DNA of 9,816 bases from NCBI GenBank assembly GCA_904501845.1, contig CAJGCH010000098.1, forward strand, positions 1-9,816, in the 5' to 3' direction. The notes beneath the pieces are model-generated. The model saw nothing but the letters and a program-made list of their open reading frames with translations, ran no database searches and was not told the DNA's origin. Source of the stretch: an uncultured Bacillaceae bacterium. Its GTDB lineage: Bacteria; Bacillota; Bacilli; Bacillales; Pradoshiaceae. Positions 1 through 7,015 of this stretch are shown here, in pieces. Every line of letters starts with the position of its first letter. The stretch's first letter is position 1. The position numbers and the translations under genes were made by a program.

Positions 1-173
1 ATCTTAGGAGATGAAGCAAGCACGACCGAACCGCTCCGGTCTGTATTGGCGACAACCGCCAAATAGCATTCAAGCGGGTCAAGCCCCATCATCACGGCCG
101 AACAGCTTGCAAAGAAACTTTTCATATCTACGCACATCACATAATCATTTGGCAAATTGCTGTAATCCATCAT
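1..173 (-). CDS. uvrX: Y-family DNA polymerase, UvrX/YqjW type (5' part only)
   Basis: The first 57 codons of a translesion DNA polymerase are present; the rest lies beyond the left edge. The product would copy past damaged bases during the SOS response. Reading from the ATG at 171-173 the protein begins MMDYSNLPNDYV and continues VMCVDMKSFFASCSAVM, which matches the N-terminal palm motif of the family: D16 is the first catalytic metal-binding aspartate and F21 sits where the steric-gate residue of DinB lies. The later stretch CYLAVVANTDRSGSVVLASS is also typical of UvrX/YqjW. The second ATG at 168-170 is an alternative start, but AAAGAGG (minus strand, 181-187) is better spaced from the first. 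The promoter carries two LexA boxes, which fits the role. The Y-family assignment is confident; the choice between UvrX and YqjW paralogues is tentative because only about one seventh of the protein is visible. Confidence 0.87.
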   Translation of the reverse strand, partial: MMDYSNLPNDYVMCVDMKSFFASCSAVMMGLDPLECYLAVVANTDRSGSVVLASSPK

Positions 174-198
174 CCCATGAACCTCTTTCCAATAAAAC

Positions 199-253
199 AG
201 AATATATGTTCGCATTACATTATACCCATAATGATAAGCGAATATACGTTCGT
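199..253 (-). promoter_or_regulatory. SOS promoter with two LexA (DinR) boxes
   Basis: On the minus strand, CGAACGTATATTCG (240-253) and CGAACATATATTCT (199-212) match the Bacillus LexA consensus CGAAC-N4-GTTCG at 9 and 8 of 10 positions. Their centres are 41 bp apart, close to four helical turns, so both face the same side of the DNA. A perfect TATAAT (minus strand, 219-224) lies between them. The upstream box therefore covers the -35 region and the downstream box covers the expected start point near 212. No good -35 hexamer is seen, which is common in tightly repressed promoters. The boxes lie 26-80 bp upstream of the polymerase start. Repression by LexA and induction by DNA damage are inferred from the sites. 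Confidence 0.82.
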
Positions 254-363
254 ATTCAATGGTAATTTATTTACAATCTGTTTCAAAAAGCTTCTAGCAG
301 GAGCGCAAATGGATTATAGTGGAGAAAAAGATTGGCAAAGGTCATTGGAAAGAGGGAATTCGG

Positions 364-816
364 ATGGGATACATAATGGAGTTGCGCAAAATAGTCGGGA
401 GCAGGCCGCTCTTGATGGTAGGGGCAGCTGTTTTAGTAGTGGACTCTAAGGGAAACCTGCTGCTGCAATTACGCAAGGATAACGGCCACTGGGGGCTTCC
501 AGGAGGATCGCTTGAGGTAATGGAATCTTTAGAAGACACCGCATACAGGGAATTACTTGAGGAAACGGGCCTATCGGCACAAGCTTTGGACTTCTTTGGA
601 CTGTTCTCTGGTATGGAGTTCCACTATATTTATCCGCATGGTGATGAAGTATACAATGTGATTGCCGCCTTTGTTTGCCGGGCATATGAAGGAGAATTGA
701 CAGCGCAATCTGAGGAAGTTTCCGCCCTTCGCTTCTTTCCGCTTAATGCTTTGCCAGAACGGATAAGCGGACCAGATCTTCCCGTCATCAAGCGTTTTAT
801 AGAGGAACGAAGATAG
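364..816 (+). CDS. Nudix hydrolase
   Basis: A 150-residue cytoplasmic enzyme that should hydrolyse a nucleoside diphosphate linked to another group, using Mg2+; the substrate cannot be read from the sequence. The Nudix box G-x5-E-x7-RE-U-x-EE-x-G-U is complete at residues 48-70, with E54, R62-E63 and E66-E67 all present. It is preceded by the usual NGHWGLPGG entry to the box. The ATG at 364 is chosen because AAGAGGG lies seven bases upstream and the protein then begins MGYIMELRKIVGSRPLLMVG, as in many Bacillus homologues. A GTG at 319 would add 15 residues but has no clear ribosome binding site. The gene diverges from the SOS polymerase across a 190-bp spacer. No convincing plus-strand promoter is seen there, so shared LexA control is only a possibility. 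Confidence 0.9.
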   Translation: MGYIMELRKIVGSRPLLMVGAAVLVVDSKGNLLLQLRKDNGHWGLPGGSLEVMESLEDTAYRELLEETGLSAQALDFFGLFSGMEFHYIYPHGDEVYNVIAAFVCRAYEGELTAQSEEVSALRFFPLNALPERISGPDLPVIKRFIEERR

Positions 817-844
817 CTTGCTCCTCTATTGAAGCTTGTAAAAA

Positions 845-885
845 AGCCACCTCCAAAAAGGAAGTGGCTATGCTTGTTTTTCTGC
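845..885. terminator. bidirectional rho-independent terminator
   Basis: AGCCACCTCC (845-854) pairs with GGAAGTGGCT (860-869) around an AAAAA loop, with one C-A mismatch in ten pairs. On the plus strand a T-rich tail follows at 873-882 and would end the Nudix transcript. On the minus strand the hairpin is followed by TTTTTT, so it also serves the convergent membrane-protein gene. Confidence 0.8.
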
Positions 886-887
886 TC

Positions 888-1265
888 TTAAGCGACAGTG
901 GCCGTTATCCAAAAACAAATGGCTGTAAGGAAAGCCAAAGGTGCCATTACCCATTTTTCCTTTCGGCTATTAGAAAACAGGTTCATAATCGTATTGAGTG
1001 TCAGGTAGGCCGCAAAGAAAAAACAAATGCCTTTTGTAAGGCTAATCGAGAATAAAAGAGGAATAATATGGGCCGTCTGCAATAATATGATGATCGCAAA
1101 TAGCTGAATAAATACAGAAAAACCACAAGCAATTCTCATTCTTTTAGGCATGACGATATACTTACCGCCCATTGCGAATTCTCCATAAGGAAAACCTAAA
1201 GCAAGCAGAGCATATAGGATGGCAACGAATAAAAACGACATGCTTCCAATTAGCGCTATTATCAT
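888..1265 (-). CDS. small four-helix membrane protein, function unknown
   Basis: A 125-residue, strongly hydrophobic protein with four predicted membrane segments at about residues 3-24, 46-63, 78-96 and 105-122. A conserved-looking polar loop after the first segment reads GFPYGEFAMGGKYIVMPKRM. I have seen this PYGEFAMGG-type loop in uncharacterised Bacillaceae membrane proteins but cannot give a function. The start is supported by GGGAGG seven to eight bases upstream on the minus strand. The short basic stretch SNSRKEKW near residue 98 lies between the last two helices. It is a single gene, convergent with the Nudix gene and divergent from the hydrolase at 1510. No strong promoter is visible upstream. 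A real membrane protein is likely from the ribosome binding site, helix pattern and terminator. Confidence 0.75.
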   Translation of the reverse strand: MIIALIGSMSFLFVAILYALLALGFPYGEFAMGGKYIVMPKRMRIACGFSVFIQLFAIIILLQTAHIIPLLFSISLTKGICFFFAAYLTLNTIMNLFSNSRKEKWVMAPLAFLTAICFWITATVA

Positions 1266-1410
1266 TTAATGGCCTCCCACAAAAAATCTGCCTTAGTAAG
1301 GTCTTTTCCCTCTATGCTTATTGTCCGCAGTTCTTGTTCATTACAAATAAATCTCCCCTTCTCATCCAACGGTACAAAAAATAGGATAGCCGCCCTCTTT
1401 TAAGAAACCT

Positions 1411-1440
1411 TTGCGAAATCAGCTGTTATTTAAATATAAT
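1411..1440 (+). promoter_or_regulatory. sigma-A-type promoter for the alpha/beta hydrolase
   Basis: TTGCGA (1411-1416) and a perfect TATAAT (1435-1440) are separated by 18 bp. The predicted start near 1447 gives a leader of about 60 bases before the ATG at 1510. The AT-rich stretch between 1426 and 1460 supports the placement. The rest of the spacer 1266-1410 holds nothing else recognisable. Confidence 0.55.
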
Positions 1441-1509
1441 TAAACAAGAGTTTTAAAAAAGTTATCATCTACTAATCTATGAGAAAACAGGAGGAGAAAA
1501 AGAGAAAAC

Positions 1510-2451
1510 ATGAAGAAAACCATCATCATTATCTCCATCATTCTCGCCCTGATTATCGCAGGGATTATCGGCGCGAGTTTTTACTTCTATAATGTGGCGG
1601 TGAAGCGTGCAGAGAAGGATTTCCTGAACTCTGACCCGAACCTTGCTGTTTCCACCCCTCAGACCCTGCAGACAGAAGCGAAAAAATGGGCTGGTACCGT
1701 CAACTTTGAAGAGATAGGAATCACCTCCAATGACGGTCTGGCTTTAGCGGGCTATTATTTACCGGCAGAGGAAGAGACGAATAAGACGGTTATCATCGCA
1801 CACGGCTATGCCGGACAGGCCACTGGCATGTACGCTTACGCGAAATATTACCATGAAGTACTCGGCTTTAATGTCTTAATGCCTGATGCGCGCGGGCATG
1901 GAAAGAGTGAAGGCGATTATATTGGTTTCGGCTGGCATGAACGCAAGGATTACGTCCAGTGGATTGATTATGTGCTCGGCCGAAACGGCGCGGACAGCGA
2001 GATTGCCCTGCATGGCGTTTCCATGGGAAGCGCAACCGTCATGATGACAAGCGGCGAGAATTTGCCGAAGCAAGTGAAGGCGGTTGTCGCAGACTGCGGC
2101 TATACATCCGCACTCGATATCCTCAGCTACCAGCTGGGCGAAATGTACAGCCTGCCGAGCTTCCCGCTTATCCAGAGTACCAGCCTGCTGACAAAAATAC
2201 GCGCCGGCTATTCATTTGAGGAAGCCTCCGCCCTTGAACAAGTGAAGAAGACCTCCCTGCCGATTTTCTTCATTCATGGGGAAAAGGATACCTTTGTGCC
2301 AGTGGAGATGGTTTATGAGCTATATGAAGCGGCAAATGGGGATAAGGAGCTTTACATCGTCCCCGGTGCGGAGCACGGAAATGCCTATGATGCAGACCCG
2401 GAAACGTATGAGGAAAAAGTGGCGGAGTTCTTAAACCACTACATGAACTAA
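1510..2451 (+). CDS. membrane-anchored alpha/beta hydrolase
   Basis: A 313-residue serine hydrolase, probably an esterase or peptidase-like enzyme acting outside the membrane. Residues 4-27 form one hydrophobic segment after MKK, a signal anchor or uncleaved signal peptide without a lipobox cysteine. The fold is shown by the oxyanion-hole HG (H98, in IIAHGYAGQ), the nucleophile elbow GVSMGS with S171, the acid D260 in IHGEKDTFVP and the catalytic H289 in GAEHGNAY. All triad residues are present in the right order. The length and layout resemble the B. subtilis YqkD group of the prolyl-oligopeptidase-like hydrolases; the substrate is unknown. AGGAGG (1489-1494) lies 15 bases before the ATG, longer than usual, and no better start is seen. 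The gene has its own promoter and terminator. The body of the gene looks richer in GC than the flanks, a visual impression only. Confidence 0.88.
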   Translation: MKKTIIIISIILALIIAGIIGASFYFYNVAVKRAEKDFLNSDPNLAVSTPQTLQTEAKKWAGTVNFEEIGITSNDGLALAGYYLPAEEETNKTVIIAHGYAGQATGMYAYAKYYHEVLGFNVLMPDARGHGKSEGDYIGFGWHERKDYVQWIDYVLGRNGADSEIALHGVSMGSATVMMTSGENLPKQVKAVVADCGYTSALDILSYQLGEMYSLPSFPLIQSTSLLTKIRAGYSFEEASALEQVKKTSLPIFFIHGEKDTFVPVEMVYELYEAANGDKELYIVPGAEHGNAYDADPETYEEKVAEFLNHYMN

Positions 2452-2455
2452 CAGC

Positions 2456-2484
2456 AGGTCGTCCTAAGCGGGCGGCCTTTTCTC
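2456..2484 (+). terminator. rho-independent terminator of the hydrolase gene
   Basis: AGGTCGTCC (2456-2464) pairs with GGGCGGCCT (2470-2478) over nine pairs, including two G-T wobbles, around the loop TAAGC. A run of Ts follows at 2478-2483. It starts five bases after the stop codon. Confidence 0.8.
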
Positions 2485-2551
2485 ATGGATGGCCATTACC
2501 CTCTTAAAATATTATGTTAAAATAATATAAAAATAGAGAGAGGGATACATA

Positions 2552-2986
2552 ATGAAAAAGCTTTATTATTCCGCCGTCACCTATATGACCCTCGCGCTAA
2601 TCAGCGGCGTCTTCTTCAGGGAGTTCACGAAACTGAACGGGGTTTATGAAACGACAACGCTCGGCAAAGTGCATGGCCACCTCTTTTCATTAGGCTTCAT
2701 GGTATTTTTGATGGCTTTGTTATTCGAGAAAACATGCCAGATCACACAGGATGACATGTTCCAATTCTTCTTTATCACCTATCATATCGGGCTCGGCGTC
2801 TCAACAGCAGCCATGACGGCAAGAGGCATCCTTTCTGTCCTTGAGCTGAAGGGCAGCCTTGAATTATCATCCGGACTTGATGCCTCAATCTCAGGCATAT
2901 CCGGTATGGGGCATATCGTCATGTCCATCGGCCTCGTTCTTTTTGTCCTGATCTTAAAGAACCGGCTCCTGAAGCCTTCCGCTTGA
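2552..2986 (+). CDS. DUF2871-type four-helix membrane protein
   Basis: A 144-residue integral membrane protein with helices at about residues 7-25, 38-58, 70-92 and 112-137. The opening MKKLYYSAVTYMTLALISGV, the REFTKLNG loop and KVHGHLFSLGF are features I associate with the uncharacterised DUF2871 family of Firmicutes. Histidines lie inside or at the ends of helices (H41 and H43 as HGH, H78 in TYHIGLG, H120 in GMGHIVMS). That pattern is compatible with heme or metal binding, but this is inference. AGAGGG (2539-2544) sits seven bases before the ATG. Upstream sequence is very AT-rich (2505-2535) and must hold the promoter, but no hexamer pair stands out. It is separated from the hydrolase by a terminator, so it is its own unit, and it ends at the shared terminator before fbp. 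Confidence 0.78.
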   Translation: MKKLYYSAVTYMTLALISGVFFREFTKLNGVYETTTLGKVHGHLFSLGFMVFLMALLFEKTCQITQDDMFQFFFITYHIGLGVSTAAMTARGILSVLELKGSLELSSGLDASISGISGMGHIVMSIGLVLFVLILKNRLLKPSA

Positions 2987-3048
2987 CGAAAAGTCCACAA
3001 GCCCGCTGTATAGGCAGAGATGTCTGTCATTTCTGCTTGGCGCACACA

Positions 3049-3084
3049 AAAAAGTTCAGCCAGGTCTTCCTGGCTGAACTTTTT
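3049..3084. terminator. strong bidirectional terminator
   Basis: GTTCAGCCAGG (3054-3064) and CCTGGCTGAAC (3069-3079) form a perfect 11-bp stem around TCTT. AAAAA (3049-3053) and TTTTT (3080-3084) flank it, extending the pairing to 16 bp and giving a T tract on either strand. It ends fbp on the minus strand and the DUF2871 gene on the plus strand. A second, imperfect hairpin (GCAGAGATG at 3014-3022 with CATTTCTGC at 3028-3036) lies upstream without a T tract. Confidence 0.92.
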
Positions 3085-3086
3085 AA

Positions 3087-5015
3087 TCAATTCATATAGC
3101 GATATTCACGCAATCTATTTAAGATAGCAATTTCCTGGATGATTTTCTCTCCGATATTGGTTTCCCTAACCTTTTTCCTCTTTAATTCCTTATCGACCAG
3201 TCTTTTAATGGACAGTACATCTGTCCCGTTAAGCAAGACATCTTCCTTTGAATTAAAATGCTTATGGGCAACCAGCTGCATGCCGTAGGAATTATACAGT
3301 AATGTATATCCGGCTATGCCGGTTGTTGATTGGTATGCTTTGGAGAAGCCTCCATCAATCACGATCATCTTGCCATTTGCCTTAATCGGATTTTCCCCAT
3401 CAATTTCTTTAACTGGTGTATGACCGTTTATGATATGCCCCGTGTCAGGGTTCAAATCAAATTCTGCGAGGATTTTGCGGCAAACCTCTTCCTGTTCCCG
3501 TAAATGGTAGTACGGGTTCTTTCTCTCTTTATGGGTTGCCTTGTCCTTAATAAAGTATCTCTCGAAAGTGGTCATTTCTCTTTTCCCGAAGAGGGATGAG
3601 TATTCCCCTGTCCATAAATACCAGACCATATCTGTCGCAAGATCGTCCGTCTCTTCAGGATGCGCAAAGGAATACCGTAAATATTGTTCAAACACATCAA
3701 GTAATTCACGGCCTGAATACACGCTATTTTCGATAGACATCTTTTCCATATTGCCTTCTTCATCCAAAGGGATACATCCATGCATTAATAGATTCCCGTT
3801 ATATTTTAAATACAGGCTCCCTTTCTTCATTAGGAAATTCATATGTCTGGCTAGCTTTTCTGATTGCTGAACGGAAAATAATAGCCTTTCCATAACCTGC
3901 TTTTCTTCCTCTAATAACTGATCCGGCTGCTCAGGATTTACCGTAGCAAAGCACGTATTTTCAAGGGGATACGTCTTCCCATAAAGCGTGATTTCATTCT
4001 TGTCATAATCTATTTTCTCAAGCAAAAGCCTCTCTGACATATTAAAATACGGGCGTCTCTTTATAATAGGCATTTCGAGCTTGAATTGGATCATTGCAAT
4101 GGCTTGATGGATTTTCGTGATTTGCAGCTGCTCATGATCGGATAGTTTCTTATCTGAATGCACCTTTGGCCTGAATGCCGGATTGTCCTCATAGTATTTC
4201 TCCGCAAGGGTCAATAGAGGCCTCAGATTGATTCCATATACATCCTCAATAATATCGAGATTGTCATATCTTGCGCAGATACGAATGATATTAGCGAGAC
4301 AAACCATCGATCCAGAATAAGCACCCAGCCAAAGTACATCATGGTTTCCCCATTGAATGTCAAGAGAATGGTAATTGATGAGGGTATCCATGATTTTATC
4401 AGGCTCAGGCCCGCGGTCATAAATATCTCCAACGACATGAAGATGATCGACTACCAGTCTCTGAGTTGTATAGGCAAGACCCGTCAAAAGTTTATCCGCC
4501 TGCCCTAAGGAGATGATTTGATCGACAATTTCTTTATAATACTGCTCCTTATTCATTTGGTTCGTTTTGTACAGCAGCTCTTCAATGATAAACACAAACT
4601 GGCCAGGCAATGCTTTCCGCAGCTTCGAACGTGTATATTTTGAGGAAGCATGAGAAATAAGCCTGATCATCCGCTCGATGGTAACGATATACCATTGATG
4701 TAATTCTTGTTTATTATCGAATTGGTTTTTAATTAATGTTAATTTTTCTTCCGGATAATAAACTAATGCCGCAAATTCATTGATTTCTTTCTCTAATAAA
4801 ATATCTTGAAACAGATCCCTAATTTTCTCTCTTACGTTCCCGGAACCGTTTCTCAACACATGTTGAAAAGCCTGATATTCCCCATGTAAATCACTGACAA
4901 AGTGCTCTGTCCCCTTTGGCAGGTTAAGAATCGCTTCTAAATTAATAATTTCCGTTACTACTTTTTCCTCACAATCATATTGCTGGACAAGTAAATCTAA
5001 AAATTCTGCTTTCAA
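3087..5015 (-). CDS. fbp: fructose-1,6-bisphosphatase, class III
   Basis: A 642-residue cytoplasmic enzyme that removes the 1-phosphate of fructose 1,6-bisphosphate in gluconeogenesis. It belongs to the Firmicutes class III, built on a metallophosphatase core and slightly shorter than the roughly 670-residue B. subtilis protein. The metal-binding motifs are all visible: SDLHGE with D42 and H44, GDIYDRG with D197 and D200, GNHD with N224-D226, and the late INGHTPVKE segment followed by IVIDGGFSKAYQSTTGIAGY near the C-terminus. The start is TTG (minus strand, 5013-5015): AAAGGAG (5026-5032) lies ten bases upstream and no in-frame ATG is available. The gene is monocistronic, ending at a strong terminator. 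AT-rich TATAAT-like hexamers at 5121-5131 would give a leader of about 100 bases; one at 5038-5043 is too close to the ribosome binding site. No catabolite operator was recognised. Confidence 0.97.
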   Translation of the reverse strand: MKAEFLDLLVQQYDCEEKVVTEIINLEAILNLPKGTEHFVSDLHGEYQAFQHVLRNGSGNVREKIRDLFQDILLEKEINEFAALVYYPEEKLTLIKNQFDNKQELHQWYIVTIERMIRLISHASSKYTRSKLRKALPGQFVFIIEELLYKTNQMNKEQYYKEIVDQIISLGQADKLLTGLAYTTQRLVVDHLHVVGDIYDRGPEPDKIMDTLINYHSLDIQWGNHDVLWLGAYSGSMVCLANIIRICARYDNLDIIEDVYGINLRPLLTLAEKYYEDNPAFRPKVHSDKKLSDHEQLQITKIHQAIAMIQFKLEMPIIKRRPYFNMSERLLLEKIDYDKNEITLYGKTYPLENTCFATVNPEQPDQLLEEEKQVMERLLFSVQQSEKLARHMNFLMKKGSLYLKYNGNLLMHGCIPLDEEGNMEKMSIENSVYSGRELLDVFEQYLRYSFAHPEETDDLATDMVWYLWTGEYSSLFGKREMTTFERYFIKDKATHKERKNPYYHLREQEEVCRKILAEFDLNPDTGHIINGHTPVKEIDGENPIKANGKMIVIDGGFSKAYQSTTGIAGYTLLYNSYGMQLVAHKHFNSKEDVLLNGTDVLSIKRLVDKELKRKKVRETNIGEKIIQEIAILNRLREYRYMN

Positions 5016-5391
5016 CTATATGTATCTCCTTTACGACATTATATCTATCTAATCAATAAAAAGGCCAAACACAAAACTACGAATGAAAACTCTTTCAGAC
5101 TCTCTTAATTAGTGACTATAATTATATTATATTTCAATCCTATAGGCTAAAGATAGATTCATTTTCTTCCTGAAACACTCTCTCCTTTGCATCAATGGGA
5201 CCGTTCAAAACAAACGCTTTCATTTCTTTATATAATACCTGTTCGGATTAGGCAATGCGCCGGTATCGTTAAAAGCTTATTAGGCTGTCAGTCATCTCAT
5301 CATTGAATGGCAGGCATTTAGTTGTCAGATCAAGACTCCTTCAATTGGTTCTGATCCGCTTTAAACTTTTCAGCCCCCTTGTACCAACTAT
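5016..5391 (-). other. intergenic stretch with possible coding remnants
   Basis: About 375 bases lie between fbp and the HIT gene. The part next to fbp (5016-5135) is AT-rich and should hold the fbp promoter. Two short minus-strand open frames have a protein-like composition but lack ribosome binding sites. One spans 5140-5247, 35 codons, including YKEMKAFVLNGPIDAKERVF. The other spans roughly 5330-5404, 24 codons, ending GAEKFKADQNQLKES. They may be remains of a decayed gene or of a longer HIT protein tail. No hairpin with a T tract was found after the HIT gene, so its transcript may run on toward fbp. Confidence 0.4.
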
Positions 5392-5729
5392 CTATTTGAT
5401 CCGCTCACCATAATGCACATGCCAATGCATATGCTTATTGCTTTGATATTCCCCAATATTGGTAGAAACCCTGCAGGCGCCATACTGATTGTTTACCATT
5501 TCAGAGACCTTCTGAATCACCGCAAACAAATCTGCCATCAGGTCCTGTTCCTCCGGTTTAACATCAATCAATGAAGGAATATGCTTTTTAGGAATGACAC
5601 GATATGTATCTCGTAAAACGGACGTGTATGATAAAAAGCCAGGGTATCTTCCGTTTCCCAAACTTTTTCGACCGCTGTATGTCCGCTTAAAACTTCATCA
5701 CAATAAAAATCCTCTACTCCATTAGCCAT
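5392..5729 (-). pseudogene. HIT-family hydrolase gene with a frameshift
   Basis: HIT proteins are small nucleotide hydrolases or transferases. The first part reads from the ATG at 5727-5729, behind GGAGG eight bases upstream, as MANGVEDFYCDEVLSG and on to LAFYHTRPFYEIHIV. The second part continues in another frame as VIPKKHIPSLIDV and ends with the HIT motif HMHWHVH before a TAG at 5392-5394. Family members read through this joint as HIVVIPKKHIPSL, so one base appears to be missing where the minus strand reads ATCGTGTCATTCC (about 5594-5606). With that base restored the protein would be about 112 residues, normal for the family. Both parts keep good family similarity, so the lesion is recent or a sequencing error. 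A minus-strand TATAAT at 5829-5834 is a possible -10 element. The alternative, a shorter 89-residue gene starting at 5661, lacks the N-terminal strands. Confidence 0.83.
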
Positions 5730-6106
5730 TCAGACAACCTCCAAGCTTATTGATTCATTTACGAATACGTCAAAAAAGATGCAGCTATCCTTGTTAATCA
5801 CCTTCCCCTCCCGGCTTCCCCTTCTACTATTATATAAGAAGACGCTTCTGTGAATCGGTTATTTTTCCAGAAAACTTTCATTATTATTAAAAAGGAACAT
5901 GTACGATCAATATGGAATACGATTGTAATGGCTCTGTACAATCTTCAGCAGGCCACTTGATTGCCTTACAGGGAGGATATCTCATACAGCCAAAGGAGCT
6001 TCTCACTGCATCTTTTTTACAGAAGGTTTATACTATTAATGTACGTGTTTTTTGAAACGGACCATCCAGTTATCATTCCACAACTCAAAAAAAGGAGATT
6101 GATACT
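5730..6106. other. divergent intergenic region
   Basis: This 377-base spacer separates the HIT gene from the heme monooxygenase. It holds a minus-strand TATAAT (5829-5834) next to the palindrome AGAAGACGCTTCT (5838-5850), a plausible HIT promoter and operator. On the plus side, TTTACA (6016-6021) and TATACT (6029-6034) are promoter-like but badly spaced, so the promoter of the monooxygenase is not settled. AAAGGAG (6091-6097), nine bases before its ATG, is clear. Open frames of 45-47 codons on both strands between 5890 and 6055 lack ribosome binding sites. Confidence 0.45.
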
Positions 6107-6445
6107 ATGATCGTTGTACAAAACAAATTCCAAACGAAAAAAGGCTTTGCCGAGAAAATGGGTGCTAGATTTACTCAAAATAACTTAGAAACGTTCAAAG
6201 GATTCATCCGTGTTGAGGTCCTCATGACGCAAGGATTGGAAGAAACGGATGAACTTAGCGTCAACATGTATTGGGAGGACAAAGAAAGCTTTGAAACTTG
6301 GAGAAACAGTGATTCCTTCAAGAAATCACATGCACGTCCGGCAGGAGGCTCTCCTGAGGCTAAGCAAGAATCCCCAATCATCAGCAATAAAATCAGCATC
6401 TTTGATGTGGTGGCCGTTAAAGAAGGAGCCGCCGCACAGCAATAA
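6107..6445 (+). CDS. hmoA: heme-degrading monooxygenase, IsdG/HmoA family
   Basis: A 112-residue cytoplasmic protein of the antibiotic-biosynthesis-monooxygenase (dimeric alpha-beta barrel) superfamily. It matches the IsdG group, which opens heme oxidatively to release iron. N6, W65 and H75 fall where the catalytic N7, W67 and H77 of S. aureus IsdG lie. Other family signatures are LETFKGFIRVEVL, the VNMYWEDKESFETW segment and SPIISNKISIFDV near the end. The overall layout and the alanine/glutamine-rich tail (GAAAQQ) resemble B. subtilis HmoA (YetG), hence the symbol, which is tentative. The start has AAAGGAG nine bases upstream. The gene is monocistronic and closes with a strong terminator. 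Iron control by Fur would be expected for an iron-scavenging role, but I could not find a convincing Fur box upstream. Confidence 0.88.
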   Translation: MIVVQNKFQTKKGFAEKMGARFTQNNLETFKGFIRVEVLMTQGLEETDELSVNMYWEDKESFETWRNSDSFKKSHARPAGGSPEAKQESPIISNKISIFDVVAVKEGAAAQQ

Positions 6446-6446
6446 G

Positions 6447-6484
6447 AAAACAGCGCTCGATGTTCACCGAGCGCTGTTTTTCTT
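6447..6484. terminator. bidirectional terminator between convergent genes
   Basis: AAAACAGCGCTCG (6447-6459) pairs perfectly with CGAGCGCTGTTTT (6468-6480) around an eight-base loop, with T-rich sequence after it on both strands. It ends the heme monooxygenase gene on the plus strand and the two-gene operon on the minus strand. Confidence 0.92.
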
Positions 6485-6490
6485 ATCGTA

Positions 6491-7015
6491 TTAATTTTTA
6501 AAAATTGTGCTAATAATTTTATCAACAGACATACTGCTGTCGATCTCAAACACGCCTAGACGAAGCTTGTTCTCGACACCTTTGCTTTCAACAGCCTTTA
6601 CGAAGCTGGATGCATCCTTAATAACTTTCCCAGCCACAAGAACCTCCGCTACATCGCCGCTTGTCATGCCGCTGGCAACATTGATGACTGTTTTGTAGAC
6701 AACCTTGTCTGCATCCTTTGCGGCATCCTTTTCAGCCGCGGCTTTCGCTTCCTCTGCTGCCGCCGCTTTTGCTTTCTCCTCAGCTGTCTTGATTTCCTTA
6801 GAGAATTCATCATCAGTCAGGACAATATAACCAGAGGTCTCTAATTGGCTCTTCATGTCCGCTTCCGATAATACCGCTGTTTCCGCCGCCGCTTCTTCCT
6901 TAGCAGGAGTTTCTTTCGCTCCGGCATCCTCTGAGGAGAAGAAATAAACTCCCCCAAGAACGGTTGAAGCAAGCAAAATTCCAGAAGCGAAGCTGCTCAT
7001 TACTTTATGCGTCAT
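6491..7015 (-). CDS. membrane protein with stand-alone MltG/YceG-type LysM-like domain
   Basis: A 174-residue protein with an N-terminal membrane anchor (residues 5-26), an acidic alanine-rich linker, a charged Ala/Lys/Glu low-complexity helix at about 73-104, and a C-terminal domain from 105. The last part, with VINVASGMTSGDVAEVL, VIKDASSFVKAVE and LRLGVFEIDSSMSVDKII, resembles the LysM-like N-terminal domain of the endolytic transglycosylase MltG. The catalytic YceG domain of MltG is absent, so it is unlikely to cut glycan; binding peptidoglycan or a partner outside the membrane is the inference. Databases may label such short proteins MltG. The start at 7013-7015 is chosen because GGAGG lies ten bases upstream and the anchor then begins at once; a longer frame to 7072 has no such support. 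It overlaps the upstream gene by 11 bases, pointing to translational coupling. Confidence 0.8.
   Translation of the reverse strand: MTHKVMSSFASGILLASTVLGGVYFFSSEDAGAKETPAKEEAAAETAVLSEADMKSQLETSGYIVLTDDEFSKEIKTAEEKAKAAAAEEAKAAAEKDAAKDADKVVYKTVINVASGMTSGDVAEVLVAGKVIKDASSFVKAVESKGVENKLRLGVFEIDSSMSVDKIISTIFKN

Noticed and set aside
11..265. An 84-codon plus-strand open frame
   Set aside because: It is antisense to the UvrX-type polymerase and its LexA-controlled promoter, has no ribosome binding site, and its translation looks unlike a protein family.
319..363. GTG start that would lengthen the Nudix protein by 15 residues
   Set aside because: No ribosome binding site precedes it, while the ATG at 364 has AAGAGGG at the right distance and gives the usual N-terminus.
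5912..6055. A 47-codon plus-strand frame, with a 45-codon minus-strand frame opposite
   Set aside because: Neither has a well-placed ribosome binding site, both have odd composition, and they overlap each other in opposite directions.
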